The notes under the pieces: generated by a model
Database searches by the model: none
What the model saw: the letters and a program-made list of their open reading frames with translations, nothing else
What the model was told of the DNA's origin: nothing
Part shown: positions 1-8,923 of the stretch, in pieces
Layout: every line of letters begins with the position of its first letter
Numbering within the stretch: the first letter of the stretch is position 1
NCBI RefSeq assembly: GCF_016918015.1
Contig: NZ_JAERMK010000032.1
Location: 1 to 43,226 of the forward strand
Direction: 5' to 3'
Origin: Glycomyces sp. YM15
Lineage (GTDB): Bacteria; Actinomycetota; Actinomycetes; Mycobacteriales; Micromonosporaceae
DNA length: 43,226 bases
Translations under genes and position numbers: made by a program

Positions 1-1
1 C

Positions 2-574
2 CAGATGGTCACCTACGCGCCGCACTTCATCTCGACGGTCATCGTCGTCTCGATGCTCATCCTCATCTTCTCGCCCAGGATCGGTTTCATGGCCGACGTC
101 CTCGGCTTCTTCGGGATGGACTCGAACTTGTTGGCCGACCCGGACGCGTTCCGCAGTGTGTACGTCTGGAGCGACATCTGGCAGACCGCCGGTTACTCGG
201 CGATCATCTACATGGCCGCTCTGGCGGGGATCGACGTGAGCTTGTACGAGGCCGCCCGCCTCGACGGGGCGTCGCGTCTCCAGAAGATCTGGCATGTCGA
301 CCTGCCGGGCATCGCGCCCACCGTCGTGGTGGTGATGATCCTCAGCGTCGGTTCGGTGATGGCGATCGGCTTCGAGAAGGCGTTCCTGCTGCAGAACCCG
401 CTGAACCTCTCGCAGTCGGAGATCATCGCGACCTACACGTACAAGATCGGCCTGCTCAACGCCGATTTCAGCCTGGCGACGGCGATCGGGCTCTTCAACT
501 CCGTCATCAACCTCATCCTGCTCCTGGCCGTGAACACCGTGTCCAAGCGCGTGACCGGCAACGGACTCTGGTGA
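2..574 (+). CDS. Sugar ABC transporter permease, LplB type (5' end cut by window)
   Basis: Inner-membrane permease of a carbohydrate importer. The reading frame is open to the first base of the window (a Gln codon precedes the Met at 5), and the visible protein begins inside a transmembrane segment that in LplB-family permeases lies well inside the chain, so the gene starts upstream. The EAA loop that docks the ATPase is clear (EAARLDGASRLQKIWHVDLP, about residues 80-99 of the visible part), followed by two hydrophobic segments. The stop at 572-574 lies 14 bases before the second permease gene. Family knowledge: LplB/LplC pairs import plant-derived oligosaccharides and usually borrow a shared MsmX-type ATPase; no ATPase gene is present in this window. 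Confidence 0.93.
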   Translation, partial: QMVTYAPHFISTVIVVSMLILIFSPRIGFMADVLGFFGMDSNLLADPDAFRSVYVWSDIWQTAGYSAIIYMAALAGIDVSLYEAARLDGASRLQKIWHVDLPGIAPTVVVVMILSVGSVMAIGFEKAFLLQNPLNLSQSEIIATYTYKIGLLNADFSLATAIGLFNSVINLILLLAVNTVSKRVTGNGLW

Positions 575-588
575 AGGGAGCCCCCGCA

Positions 589-1548
589 ATGACACTCGAG
601 ACCGCGACCCGGGCCGAACCTGAAGCCGCCCCCGAGGCCAAGGCCCGCAAGCCGAAGCGCCGCCGCGCCACCCAGGTGCAGGACACCCGCGTGGACCGGA
701 TCTTCATGGTCGGCGTCTACGCCCTCCTGACGACCTTCATGCTCATCGTGCTGGTGCCGCTCATCAACATCGTGGCCAGTTCCTTCTCCAGCCCCGCGGC
801 CGTGTCGGGCGGCAGGGTGTTCCTGTGGCCCGTGGACTTCACCCTCATCGGATACAAAGCGGTGCTGACCAGCGACGCCATCCTCACCGGCTTCGGCAAC
901 TCGTTGTTCTACGCCGTCGTCGGCACGCTCGTCAGCGTCGCGCTCACGGTGATGATCGCCTACCCGCTCTCACGTTCAGAACTGGTGGGCCGCAAGGTCC
1001 TCATCGGCGGCGTCCTGTTCACCATGCTGTTCTCCGGTGGCCTGATCCCGACCTACATGGTCGTTCGCGCCCTCGGGTTGCTCGACACCCGTTGGGCTTT
1101 GATCCTCCCGGCCGCTATCGGCGCCTGGCAGGTGCTCATCGCGATGACGTTCTTCCGCTCCTCGATCCCGGGCGAGCTGTACGAGGCGGCACAGCTCGAC
1201 GGCGCCAGTGATCTGCGGTTCCTGTGGTCGATCGTGCTGCCGCTGTCGAAGCCGCTGCTGGCGGTCATCGCCCTCATGTACGGCATCGGGCAGTGGAACT
1301 CCTACTTCAGCGCCCTGATCTACCTGCGCAGCGAAGAGCTGTATCCACTGCAGCTGGTGCTGCGGAACATCCTGATCGTCAACAACACGGGCGGCACGAA
1401 CCTCGCCGATCAGATGGCGGCCGAGCAGATGGCCGACCTGATGAAGTTCTCCCTCATCGTCGTGTCCACAGTGCCCGTGATGCTCGTGTACCCGTTCGTG
1501 GCCAGGCACTTCACGAAGGGCGTGATGCTCGGCTCGGTGAAGGGCTAG
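589..1548 (+). CDS. Sugar ABC transporter permease, LplC type
   Basis: Second permease of the importer, 319 aa. An in-frame GTG at 571 overlaps the upstream stop, but the AAGGGAG ribosome site at about 574-580 sits 8 bases before the ATG at 589, so 589 is preferred. The first 35 residues are Arg/Lys/Ala-rich and cytoplasmic, followed by a hydrophobic segment and a typical MetI-like permease domain with the EAA loop YEAAQLDGASDLRFLWSIVLP. The sequence ends in the VMLGSVKG type of tail common in LplC/YtcP proteins. It is translationally close to the LplB-type gene and is followed by the binding-protein gene 86 bases later, so the three form one importer operon. Confidence 0.95.
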   Translation: MTLETATRAEPEAAPEAKARKPKRRRATQVQDTRVDRIFMVGVYALLTTFMLIVLVPLINIVASSFSSPAAVSGGRVFLWPVDFTLIGYKAVLTSDAILTGFGNSLFYAVVGTLVSVALTVMIAYPLSRSELVGRKVLIGGVLFTMLFSGGLIPTYMVVRALGLLDTRWALILPAAIGAWQVLIAMTFFRSSIPGELYEAAQLDGASDLRFLWSIVLPLSKPLLAVIALMYGIGQWNSYFSALIYLRSEELYPLQLVLRNILIVNNTGGTNLADQMAAEQMADLMKFSLIVVSTVPVMLVYPFVARHFTKGVMLGSVKG

Positions 1549-1634
1549 AGCGCTGCCCCCCGATTTCGCCGCGACCGGCTCCACGGCGTTTCCCCTCCAG
1601 TCCCGTCAACTCCTCAACCGAAAGGCAGTCAACG

Positions 1635-3287
1635 ATGACCAGCAGTTTCGTCCGAGCGGCAGCGGCCGGAGCGGCACTCGCCGTCTCGACCGGCGCGTTC
1701 GCCGCGTGCTCTTCGGAGCCGGAGACCACCCCGGACAACGTGATCACCATCTTCGCGCCGCAAGGCGACGACGCGGACCTGGACACGAACGCCTTCACGA
1801 AGGTGATCGAGGAGCAGTTCGACGTCGACCTCGAGTTCGAGACGACCACCTGGGACGGTGCCGCAGCCGGGGAGAAGCGGCAGATCTCCCTCGCCAGCGG
1901 CGACTACCCCGACGCCTACATGCTCATCCCGTGGGTCGACCAGTTCTCCAGCGACGAGCTGGTGAAGCTCGGCGGCCAGGGTGTGCTCGTGCAGCTCGAC
2001 GACCTGATCGGCGAGGACACCCCGAACCTCACCGCCGCGTTCGAGAAGGAACCCGGCTTCAAGGAGCTGGCGACTTCCCCGGACGGGAAGATCTGGGGGA
2101 TTCCCGCGTGGAACGACTGCTACCACTGCTCGTATCCCTCGAAGCTGTGGATGAACTCCACCTGGCTGGAGGCCGTCGGCCTGCCCCGGCCCACCACGCC
2201 CGAAGAGCTTCGGACGGTGCTTGAGGCGTTCAAGACGCAGGACCCCAATGGCAACGGCGAAGCCGACGAGATCCCGCTCTCAGCGGCGGGCGGCGGTTCG
2301 CTGCTCTCGTATCTGATGAACCCGTACGTCTACACCGCGGAGATGTACTCGAACGCCGAGGGCACGACCCCGGCCACGCTCGGGGCCGTCGACGGGGAGG
2401 TCGTCCTGCAGCCGACCCGGGATGAATGGCGCGATGGGATCGCCTACGTCAACTCCCTGTACGAGGACGGCCTGATCGACGAGGGCGCGTTCACGCAGAA
2501 CGGCGAGGCGCTCAACGCCAAGGGCAACAGCGCGGAAGGCGTGATCCTCGGATCCGTCGCCGTCATGCACCCGTGGTTCGTCACCGACGACCACGAGGAC
2601 GGGCGCTACGGGCAGTACGACGCGGTCCCGCCGCTGACCGGACCGAACGGCAGCGACGCGACCTACAGCGGCGGCGGCGCGGGCGCCGCACCCGGCGCGA
2701 CCTTCGTGATCACGAACCGCTCCAGCGAGGCCAAGCAGAAGAAGCTCATGCAGATTCTCGACTTCATGGTCTCCTACGAGGGGCACCTGCAGGGCGAGTT
2801 CGGCGTCGAGGGCGTCAACTGGTCCCGGCCCGAGGCAGGCGATGTGGCCCTCGACGAGGCCCTGGAGCCGAACTTCAAGACCCTCACGCCTCCCGAGGGC
2901 GAGGGCGCGAACAACTCCTGGGGTCCGATCGCGCAGTTCTTCAGCGACGCGGAGTTCCGCAACAGCCAGGTCACCGCGACCGACATCCACACCCCCGAGG
3001 GCTACGAGCGCCGTCTGTTCGAGGCCACCAAGCTCTACGAGGGCCACGAGTCCGATGAGCTGTTCCCGTACTGGGAAGTCGGGGTGACCGGCGAGACCGC
3101 CACCGAGCTTTCGACGATCCAGACCAACGTGGAGAACTTCGTCGTCCAGGCGAGCGCGGAGTTCGTCACGGGCGTCCGCGACATCGGGAGCGATGAGGAC
3201 TGGGCCGACTTCCAGCAGAACCTCACCGACCTCGGCGCCGAACGGTACGTCGAGATCTATCAAGAGGCCTGGGACGCCTCGAAGTAA
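1635..3287 (+). CDS. Extracellular sugar-binding lipoprotein of ABC importer
   Basis: Solute-binding protein of 550 aa, the size usual for LplA/YtcQ-type proteins that serve LplB/LplC permeases. The Met at 1635 follows an AAAGG ribosome site and begins a signal peptide with Arg7, a hydrophobic Ala-rich core and a lipobox-like FAAC with Cys25 as the acylated residue; Phe at -3 is unusual but the Cys placement is normal. The mature protein starts SSEPETTPDN and continues as an SBP_bac_1-type fold with aromatic residues likely to line a sugar site. Substrate cannot be read from sequence; the neighbouring GH2, GH43-like, GH42 and GH35 genes suggest a galactose-containing plant oligosaccharide (inference). 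A 14-bp stem hairpin follows the gene and may cap or stabilise its transcript. Confidence 0.94.
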   Translation: MTSSFVRAAAAGAALAVSTGAFAACSSEPETTPDNVITIFAPQGDDADLDTNAFTKVIEEQFDVDLEFETTTWDGAAAGEKRQISLASGDYPDAYMLIPWVDQFSSDELVKLGGQGVLVQLDDLIGEDTPNLTAAFEKEPGFKELATSPDGKIWGIPAWNDCYHCSYPSKLWMNSTWLEAVGLPRPTTPEELRTVLEAFKTQDPNGNGEADEIPLSAAGGGSLLSYLMNPYVYTAEMYSNAEGTTPATLGAVDGEVVLQPTRDEWRDGIAYVNSLYEDGLIDEGAFTQNGEALNAKGNSAEGVILGSVAVMHPWFVTDDHEDGRYGQYDAVPPLTGPNGSDATYSGGGAGAAPGATFVITNRSSEAKQKKLMQILDFMVSYEGHLQGEFGVEGVNWSRPEAGDVALDEALEPNFKTLTPPEGEGANNSWGPIAQFFSDAEFRNSQVTATDIHTPEGYERRLFEATKLYEGHESDELFPYWEVGVTGETATELSTIQTNVENFVVQASAEFVTGVRDIGSDEDWADFQQNLTDLGAERYVEIYQEAWDASK

Positions 3288-3309
3288 GACCGTTCCTTTC
3301 CCCCTTATG

Positions 3310-3350
3310 GGTGGGCCGCCTCCGGGGTCAAGACTTGGAGGCGGCCCACC
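3310..3350 (+). terminator. Strong hairpin between binding protein and GH2 genes
   Basis: A perfect 14-bp stem (3310-3323 GGTGGGCCGCCTCC pairing with 3337-3350) with a 13-base loop. No T-run follows. It lies 22 bases after the binding-protein stop and 32 bases before the GH2 start. It is either a full terminator or, as is common after binding-protein genes, a partial terminator/3' stabiliser that raises binding-protein mRNA over downstream enzymes. Confidence 0.7.
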
Positions 3351-3382
3351 GCCATGACACCTGAACAGAAGGGCCCCGGCAC

Positions 3383-5809
3383 ATGATCCGCGTGCAGCAG
3401 TTCGTCAACGACGACTGGAAGTTCGACTTCGGCGAGCACCCCGGTGCGGAAACCGAAGCCCCGGAACGGGATTGGTACGACGTCGGTCTCCCGCACTCGT
3501 TCGAGCAGCCGGACTTCCGCGCGCACCGCATCTACGTCGGCCACGGCTGCTACCGGCGGGTGATCGACGTGGACGAGGCGTGGTTGGGCAAGTGGATCGC
3601 CCTCGAGTTCCTGGGCGTGTTCCAGACCTGCGAGGTGTTCGTCAACGGCCGCTTCGTCGGACGCCACGAGGGCGGCTATACGCCGTTCACCGTCAACCTC
3701 TCCGACGCTGTCGTCGCTGGGGCCAACGAGGTCTTCGTGCGTGTCGACAACCTGTGGAACCCGCGCCTGGCGCCGCGTGCCGGGGACTACAGCTTCGCGG
3801 GCGGCATCTACCGCGATGTGAGTCTCATCGTCGCCGACCGGGTCCGCATCGACTGGTACGGCATCGGTGTCACCACACCGGAAGTGAGCCGCGAGCTCGC
3901 CACCGTCGCCGCGAGCGTGGAGGTGGTCAACGACGAGCCGCGCCCGATCCACGTCAATGTGGCGGCGGTGGTCTCCGATCCCGAGGGGTCGGTCGCGGCC
4001 CTGCCGTCCGTGCGCCGCACGATCCCGGCACGGTCGTGCGCGGTGGTGGAACTCGAAGGGGCCGTAGCCGATCCGCTCCTGTGGCATCCGAATCACCCGC
4101 ACTGCTACGAGCTGACGGCTTCGGTATCGGTCGACGGGATCGCCAGGGATTCGCAGCAGACCTCGTTCGGTTTCCGCTGGTTCGAGTTCACCGCCGACCG
4201 CGGGTTCTTCCTCAACGGAGAGCACCTCGACCTCCACGGCGCCAATGTGCACCAGAACCGGGGCGGCTGGGGCGATGCGGGCACGCGCGCGTCGATCAGC
4301 CGCGATGTCGCGATGGTGAAGGAGCTGGGAATGAACATCATCCGCGGCTCCCACTACCCCCACCACCCCTACTTCGCCGAGGAGTGCGACCGCCAGGGCC
4401 TCCTGTTCTGGTCCGAGCTGCACTTCTGGGGCATCGGCGGCGAGGACACCGAGGGCTACTGGTTCGCCAGCGCCTATCCGGTCGAGGAGGCTGACGAGCC
4501 GGAGTTCGAGGAGAGCCTGCGCCGGGCTCTGCGGGCGATGATCCGCACTCAGCGCAACCACCCGAGCATCATCACCTGGAGCATCGGCAATGAGGCGTTC
4601 TTCAGCGACGACAAGGTCATCCCGAAGGCGAAGGCCCTCACTTCGGAGCTGGTGGCGCTGTCGAAGGAGATCGACCCGACCCGGCCCGCAGCCGTCGGTG
4701 GCGTGCAGCGCCGGGGCTTCGACGTGCTCGGCGACATCGCCGGATACAACGGCGACGGCGCCGAGCTGTACATGAACCCCGGTATCCCCAGCGTCGTCAC
4801 CGAGTACCACGGGACGCTCGGCAACGGCCCCGGCGAGTACGAAGTGCAGTGGGAGCACGGCGTCGAGACCGACTATCCGTGGCGCTCGGGCAAGATCTTC
4901 TGGTGCGCGTTCCACTACAAGACCATCGCGCCCGGGTCCGGGCTCATGGGCCTGGCCGACTACTTCCGCAGGCCCAAGCGGGCCTACCACTGGTACCGGG
5001 AGCGGCTGCTCGGCATCGCGCCGCCGGAGTTCCCCGAACCGGGCGCCGCCGTCGCGATTCGCCTGAAGTCCGATGCGGACACGATCCCCACCGACGGCAC
5101 CGGCGACGCGAGGATCGAGTTCGAACTCCTCGACGCGGACGGCCGCCACGTCGCCGACGACCGGCCGGTCACCCTCGCGGTGATCGAAGGCGAGGGCGTG
5201 TTCCCATCGGGCGACACCATCACGCTGTCCCCGGAGGACTTCAGCATGTGGGACGGCGCGGGCGCGATCGAGATGCGGGCCTATGCTCCTGGGGTGCAGC
5301 GCATTCGCGCCACCGGAGAGGGCCTCGAACCGGCCGAGCTGACCTTGCTCGCGACCGGCCCGGCGAAGCCGGCACGGAACTCGGCGCGGCGGCTGCCGCC
5401 GCCCGCCCCGTCCTTGGCCGAGCCGCCGTCCGTGCCCGGATTCATGTCGCTGGCGGCCTACCGTCCGGTGAGGACGAGCAGCACCGCCACGGGCTTCAAG
5501 GGCGGCAACGCGACCGAGCCGGGCGCGGCGATCTGGCGCGCCGAGCGGCAGGAGCCAGGCGAGTGGATCGCCCCGAGCCTCGAGTTCCAGTACCGGATCA
5601 ACCGGATCGAGATCGACTTCGCCGAGCCCCCGGCCCATCCGTGGACCGTCGAGACGGCCGAGGACGGCCGCACCTTCACACCGATGCACCACGCGGAACC
5701 GGGCGGTGAGCGCTCGGTCCGAATCGAGTTCGAGACGCGGACCGCGCTCGCGGTCCGCGTGTTCTTCCCTGAGCAGCCCATCGACATCGAGGAGATCCGT
5801 GTCCACTGA
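3383..5809 (+). CDS. Glycoside hydrolase family 2 (beta-galactosidase/beta-glucuronidase-like)
   Basis: 808-aa GH2 enzyme. N-terminal jelly-roll sugar-binding domain (about 1-160, with GGYTPF near residue 97), immunoglobulin-like domain (about 165-270), then the TIM barrel. Catalytic acid/base is Glu404 in WSIGNE and the nucleophile is Glu474 in VVTEYHG, 70 residues apart. A GH2 C-terminal Ig-like domain (about 545-660) and a discoidin-like beta-sandwich (about 690-808) complete the chain. No signal peptide is seen, so it should act in the cytoplasm on imported oligomers. ATG at 3383 has an AGAAGGG site upstream. Its stop overlaps the start of the GH43-like gene. Exact sugar (galactose, glucuronate, arabinopyranose) cannot be told from sequence. 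Confidence 0.93.
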   Translation: MIRVQQFVNDDWKFDFGEHPGAETEAPERDWYDVGLPHSFEQPDFRAHRIYVGHGCYRRVIDVDEAWLGKWIALEFLGVFQTCEVFVNGRFVGRHEGGYTPFTVNLSDAVVAGANEVFVRVDNLWNPRLAPRAGDYSFAGGIYRDVSLIVADRVRIDWYGIGVTTPEVSRELATVAASVEVVNDEPRPIHVNVAAVVSDPEGSVAALPSVRRTIPARSCAVVELEGAVADPLLWHPNHPHCYELTASVSVDGIARDSQQTSFGFRWFEFTADRGFFLNGEHLDLHGANVHQNRGGWGDAGTRASISRDVAMVKELGMNIIRGSHYPHHPYFAEECDRQGLLFWSELHFWGIGGEDTEGYWFASAYPVEEADEPEFEESLRRALRAMIRTQRNHPSIITWSIGNEAFFSDDKVIPKAKALTSELVALSKEIDPTRPAAVGGVQRRGFDVLGDIAGYNGDGAELYMNPGIPSVVTEYHGTLGNGPGEYEVQWEHGVETDYPWRSGKIFWCAFHYKTIAPGSGLMGLADYFRRPKRAYHWYRERLLGIAPPEFPEPGAAVAIRLKSDADTIPTDGTGDARIEFELLDADGRHVADDRPVTLAVIEGEGVFPSGDTITLSPEDFSMWDGAGAIEMRAYAPGVQRIRATGEGLEPAELTLLATGPAKPARNSARRLPPPAPSLAEPPSVPGFMSLAAYRPVRTSSTATGFKGGNATEPGAAIWRAERQEPGEWIAPSLEFQYRINRIEIDFAEPPAHPWTVETAEDGRTFTPMHHAEPGGERSVRIEFETRTALAVRVFFPEQPIDIEEIRVH

Positions 5810-6749
5810 ACCCGAATACGCGGGCTACCTGTACGCGTATTTCAAGCGCGAGGACGCCGACGGCGAGCAGGTCTACTTCGCCTTGAGCGAGGGCAACGAC
5901 CCGCTGCGGTTCAAGGACCTCAACGGCGGCAAGCCGGTCCTCCGCTCCACCTCGGGCGAAGGCGGGGTGCGTGACCACCACATCGTCCGCTCTCCGGAGG
6001 GCGACCGGTTCTTCATAGTGGCGACCGACCTGTGCCTGTACAAGAGCATGGACTGGGACCGGCATCAGCGCTGGGGCAGCCGCTCGATCATGGTGTGGGA
6101 GTCGGCGAATCTGGTGGACTGGGGCGAGGGCCGCCTGGTGGAGGTCGCGCCGCCGGAGGCCGGGAACACCTGGGCGCCCGAAACGGTGTGGGACCCCGAG
6201 CAGGAGGCCTACCTCGTCCACTGGTCCTCGACGCTCTTCGACAATCCCGAGCACGAGGGCGAGAGCTACAACCGGATCATGTGTGCGACCACGCGCGACT
6301 TCCGTGCGTTCTCCGAGCCGCAGGTGTGGATCGACCGGGGCTGGAACACGATCGACGCCACGGTGATCGAGCACGAGGGCGTCTACTACCGCTTCCTCAA
6401 GGACGAGCGCAGCCGCACGCACGGTGTGCCGCATGGCAAGTCGATCTTCTCCGAGACCGCGACCTCCTTGATGGGCGAGTGGGCGCCGCTGGCCGAGGGC
6501 ATCGGCCTGGGCCCGATCAGCCAGGGGGAGGGGCCGCTCGTGTACAAGTCGAACACCGAGGACAAGTGGTACCTCTGGATCGACGAGTTCACGGCGGAAC
6601 GCCGCTATGTGCCGTTCGAGACCACCGACCTCGCGGGTGGGGCATGGGCGCCCTGCGAGGACTTCGGGCTGCCCGAGGACCCCTGCCACGGCGTCGTGCT
6701 CCCGGTGACCGCCGCGGAGTATGACCGCCTCAGCGCCGCCTGGGCCTGA
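5799..6749 (+). CDS. GH43-like five-bladed propeller glycosidase
   Basis: 316 aa, starting at GTG 5799 with GAGGAG at 5789-5794; this start overlaps the GH2 stop by 11 bases, and the longer upstream reading of the same frame is GH2 shadow. Pattern of a GH43-type beta-propeller: RDHHIV with Asp59 as candidate base, WAPETVWD at about 125-132, TIDATV with Asp187 as pKa modulator, and QGEGP with Glu244 as candidate acid. No signal peptide. GH43 enzymes act mainly on arabinofuranosides, xylosides or beta-1,3-galactans; with the GH2 partner it probably trims a side-chain sugar from an imported oligomer (inference). The subfamily is not assigned. Confidence 0.83.
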   Translation: MSTEPEYAGYLYAYFKREDADGEQVYFALSEGNDPLRFKDLNGGKPVLRSTSGEGGVRDHHIVRSPEGDRFFIVATDLCLYKSMDWDRHQRWGSRSIMVWESANLVDWGEGRLVEVAPPEAGNTWAPETVWDPEQEAYLVHWSSTLFDNPEHEGESYNRIMCATTRDFRAFSEPQVWIDRGWNTIDATVIEHEGVYYRFLKDERSRTHGVPHGKSIFSETATSLMGEWAPLAEGIGLGPISQGEGPLVYKSNTEDKWYLWIDEFTAERRYVPFETTDLAGGAWAPCEDFGLPEDPCHGVVLPVTAAEYDRLSAAWA

Positions 6750-6761
6750 CGGACGCGAACG

Positions 6762-6792
6762 GGCGGGGCCGAGCGAATCGCTCGGCCCCGCC
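6762..6792. terminator. Bidirectional terminator between convergent GH43-like and GH42 genes
   Basis: Perfect 14-bp GC-rich stem (6762-6775 with 6779-6792) and a 3-base AAT loop in the 53-base gap between two gene ends pointing at each other. It can serve both strands. Confidence 0.85.
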
Positions 6793-6802
6793 TGTCTCAG
6801 TT

Positions 6803-8851
6803 TCAGGCTGCGTTGCCGCCCTTGCGGGGCCGTTCGAGCACGGCGATGCCATACGGGTCGAGCTGCAGTTGCTCGCCGAGGTCGACCGTCGCGGGGGTCG
6901 GGTTGCAGTTGAGCACGAACACGTGGTCGGTGTCGCCGTCGCTGCGGACCTGGGCGGTGACGCCCGCCGGAAGTTCCGCGTCGAGGGCGCGTTCGACGCC
7001 CGTCTCCGCGATCAGCGAGCCGTAGAAGTCGCCGAGGAAGTCCGCTCCGGTGCGCGCCGCGATGAAGTACGCCCGGCCCGCGCCGCGGTGGTTGACGGTG
7101 AGCGCCGGCCGGCCCGCGTAGAAGTCCGAGCCGTACGCGCCCAGGACTTCAGCGCCTTCGGCGTGGATCAGCTCGCACAGGTCGAACGCCTCGTACTCCC
7201 TGCCGTTCCACGCGATCGCGTTCCGGTCGTCCGGGTAGAGCGCGTCGATCTCCTCGGCCCAGACGCCGAGCGTCTCCCGCAGCGGGCCGGGGAAGCCGCC
7301 CAGGAACGTCTTGTCGTTCTCGTCGACGTACCCGGAGGCGTAGGTGGCGACGAAGGTGCCGCCGCGCTGGACGAACGCGTCGACGGCTTCGGCGACGCCC
7401 GGCCGGAGCATGTAGAGCATCGGTGCGACGAGGACCTTGTACCGGTCCAGCCCGCCGGCGGCGGCGATGAGCGAACCGTCGATCACGTCGACCGGCACGC
7501 CCTGCTGCCAGAACGACTGGTAGTGGTCGATTACCGTGCGCGCGTAGCCGGTGTTCTGCTGGAGCATGCCCTTCATGTCGTCCAGGGCCCACCGGTTGGG
7601 CCAGTCGTAGACGAGTGCTACGTCGGCGGGCGTGGAGGTGCCGACGACCGCGTCCATGCCGGCGAGTCGCTCGCCGACCTCGGCCACGTCCCGGAAGACC
7701 CGGGTGTTCTCGGTGCCCTCGTGGTCGACGATCGCGCCGTGGAACTTCTCGGAGCCGCCGCGGCCCTTGCGGAACTGGAAGTACTGCACGGTGTCGGAGC
7801 CGTGGGCGACCGCCTGCAGCGACTGGAGCAGGTGGACACCGGGGCGGTGGAGCTTGGCGACCGGCCGCCAGTTCGTGGCCGACGGCGAGGACTCCATGAG
7901 CATGAACGGCTTGCCCTTGAGGCTGCGCGTCAGGTCGTGGTGGAACGAGGCCTCGACGCCGGTGCGCACGTCGCGCTCGGTGCCGCTCCACTGCGGGTAG
8001 GAGTCCCAGGAGACGACGTCGAGCACTTCGGCGAGCCGGTAGTAGTCGATGCCCGGGTAGGTGCCCATGAGGTTGGTCGTGCACGGGATCTCGGGGGTGA
8101 TCGCCTTGAGCGGCGCGGCCTCGTGCAGGTAGAAGTCGACGAACTGCTCGGTGGTGAACCGCATCCAGTCCAGGTGCAGGCCGTGGATGTCCTGCTCGCC
8201 GCGCCAGTGGGTGCTCGGCGACTCGACGTGCGACCAGTCGCCGTAGGTCTTGGCCCAGAACGCGCTCCACCACGCCTCGTTGAGCTCGTCGAGCGACCCG
8301 TACTTGTTCTGGAGGTACGTGCGGAACCGCTCCTGGCACAGGTCGCAGTGGCATTCGCCGCCGTACTCGTTGGAGAGGTGCCAGACGCCGAGGGCGGGGT
8401 GCTTCCCGTAGCGCTCGGCGAGCGCTGTGTTGATGGCGAGGGTCTTCTCGCGGTACACCGGCGAGGTGAGGCAGTGGTTGTGGCGGCCGCCGTGGCGGTT
8501 CTTCGTGCGGTCGCCGTTCACCCGCAGGACCTCGGGGTAGCGGTGGCTCATCCAGCCGGGACGGGCGCCGGAGGGGGTGGCGAGCACGGCGGTGATGCCG
8601 TTCTCGGCCATGAGGTCCATGATCTCGTCGAGCCAGCCGAACTCGTACCGGCCCTCTTCGGGCTCGAGCGCGGCCCAGGCGAAGATGCCCACCGACAGGG
8701 TGTTGACCCCGGCGAGCCGGGCGAGGCGCATGTCCTCCTTCCAGGTGGCGTCCTTGGACTTCAGCCACTGGTCGGGGTTGTAGTCACCACCGTGCAGGAG
8801 GTGGGGGACGCCCTTGACGATGGGGGCGTGGCGGACGATCTTCCGGCTCAC
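6803..8851 (-). CDS. Glycoside hydrolase family 42 beta-galactosidase
   Basis: 682 aa from GTG 8851. An ATG at 8869 adds six residues but has no ribosome site, whereas AAGGAAG lies 8 bases before the GTG. GH42 hallmarks are complete: acid/base Glu162 in HLSNEYGG, nucleophile Glu320 in LMESSP, and four cysteines (Cys127, Cys167, Cys169, Cys172) with the spacing of the zinc site known in GH42 A4-beta-galactosidase. The TIM barrel is followed by the trimerisation domain (about 390-600) and a short C-terminal beta-domain. No signal peptide: cytoplasmic. Known activity of the family is release of beta-galactose from oligosaccharides, often plant arabinogalactan or pectin fragments. It has its own promoter and lies downstream of the AraC gene. 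Confidence 0.96.
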   Translation of the reverse strand: MSRKIVRHAPIVKGVPHLLHGGDYNPDQWLKSKDATWKEDMRLARLAGVNTLSVGIFAWAALEPEEGRYEFGWLDEIMDLMAENGITAVLATPSGARPGWMSHRYPEVLRVNGDRTKNRHGGRHNHCLTSPVYREKTLAINTALAERYGKHPALGVWHLSNEYGGECHCDLCQERFRTYLQNKYGSLDELNEAWWSAFWAKTYGDWSHVESPSTHWRGEQDIHGLHLDWMRFTTEQFVDFYLHEAAPLKAITPEIPCTTNLMGTYPGIDYYRLAEVLDVVSWDSYPQWSGTERDVRTGVEASFHHDLTRSLKGKPFMLMESSPSATNWRPVAKLHRPGVHLLQSLQAVAHGSDTVQYFQFRKGRGGSEKFHGAIVDHEGTENTRVFRDVAEVGERLAGMDAVVGTSTPADVALVYDWPNRWALDDMKGMLQQNTGYARTVIDHYQSFWQQGVPVDVIDGSLIAAAGGLDRYKVLVAPMLYMLRPGVAEAVDAFVQRGGTFVATYASGYVDENDKTFLGGFPGPLRETLGVWAEEIDALYPDDRNAIAWNGREYEAFDLCELIHAEGAEVLGAYGSDFYAGRPALTVNHRGAGRAYFIAARTGADFLGDFYGSLIAETGVERALDAELPAGVTAQVRSDGDTDHVFVLNCNPTPATVDLGEQLQLDPYGIAVLERPRKGGNAA

Positions 8852-8895
8852 GAGACGTACTTCCTTCATTCGGCACCGTTTATTTACCGATCAAG

Positions 8896-8923
8896 ACCCT
8901 ATGGCAATGCCACCGATTGTCAA
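8896..8923 (-). promoter_or_regulatory. Promoter of the GH42 gene with a palindrome in the spacer
   Basis: Reading the minus strand: TTGACA (8918-8923), 16-base spacer, TAGGGT (8896-8901). The -35 box overlaps the last codons of the AraC gene. The spacer holds the 11-base palindrome TGGCATTGCCA (8902-8912), a candidate operator placed where a bound protein would block RNA polymerase. Confidence 0.7.

Noticed and set aside
3305..5806. 833-aa open frame on the minus strand opposite GH2
   Set aside because: It mirrors the GH2 gene codon by codon, is rich in Arg, Gly, Asp and Val typical of antisense high-GC frames, and has no domain signature.
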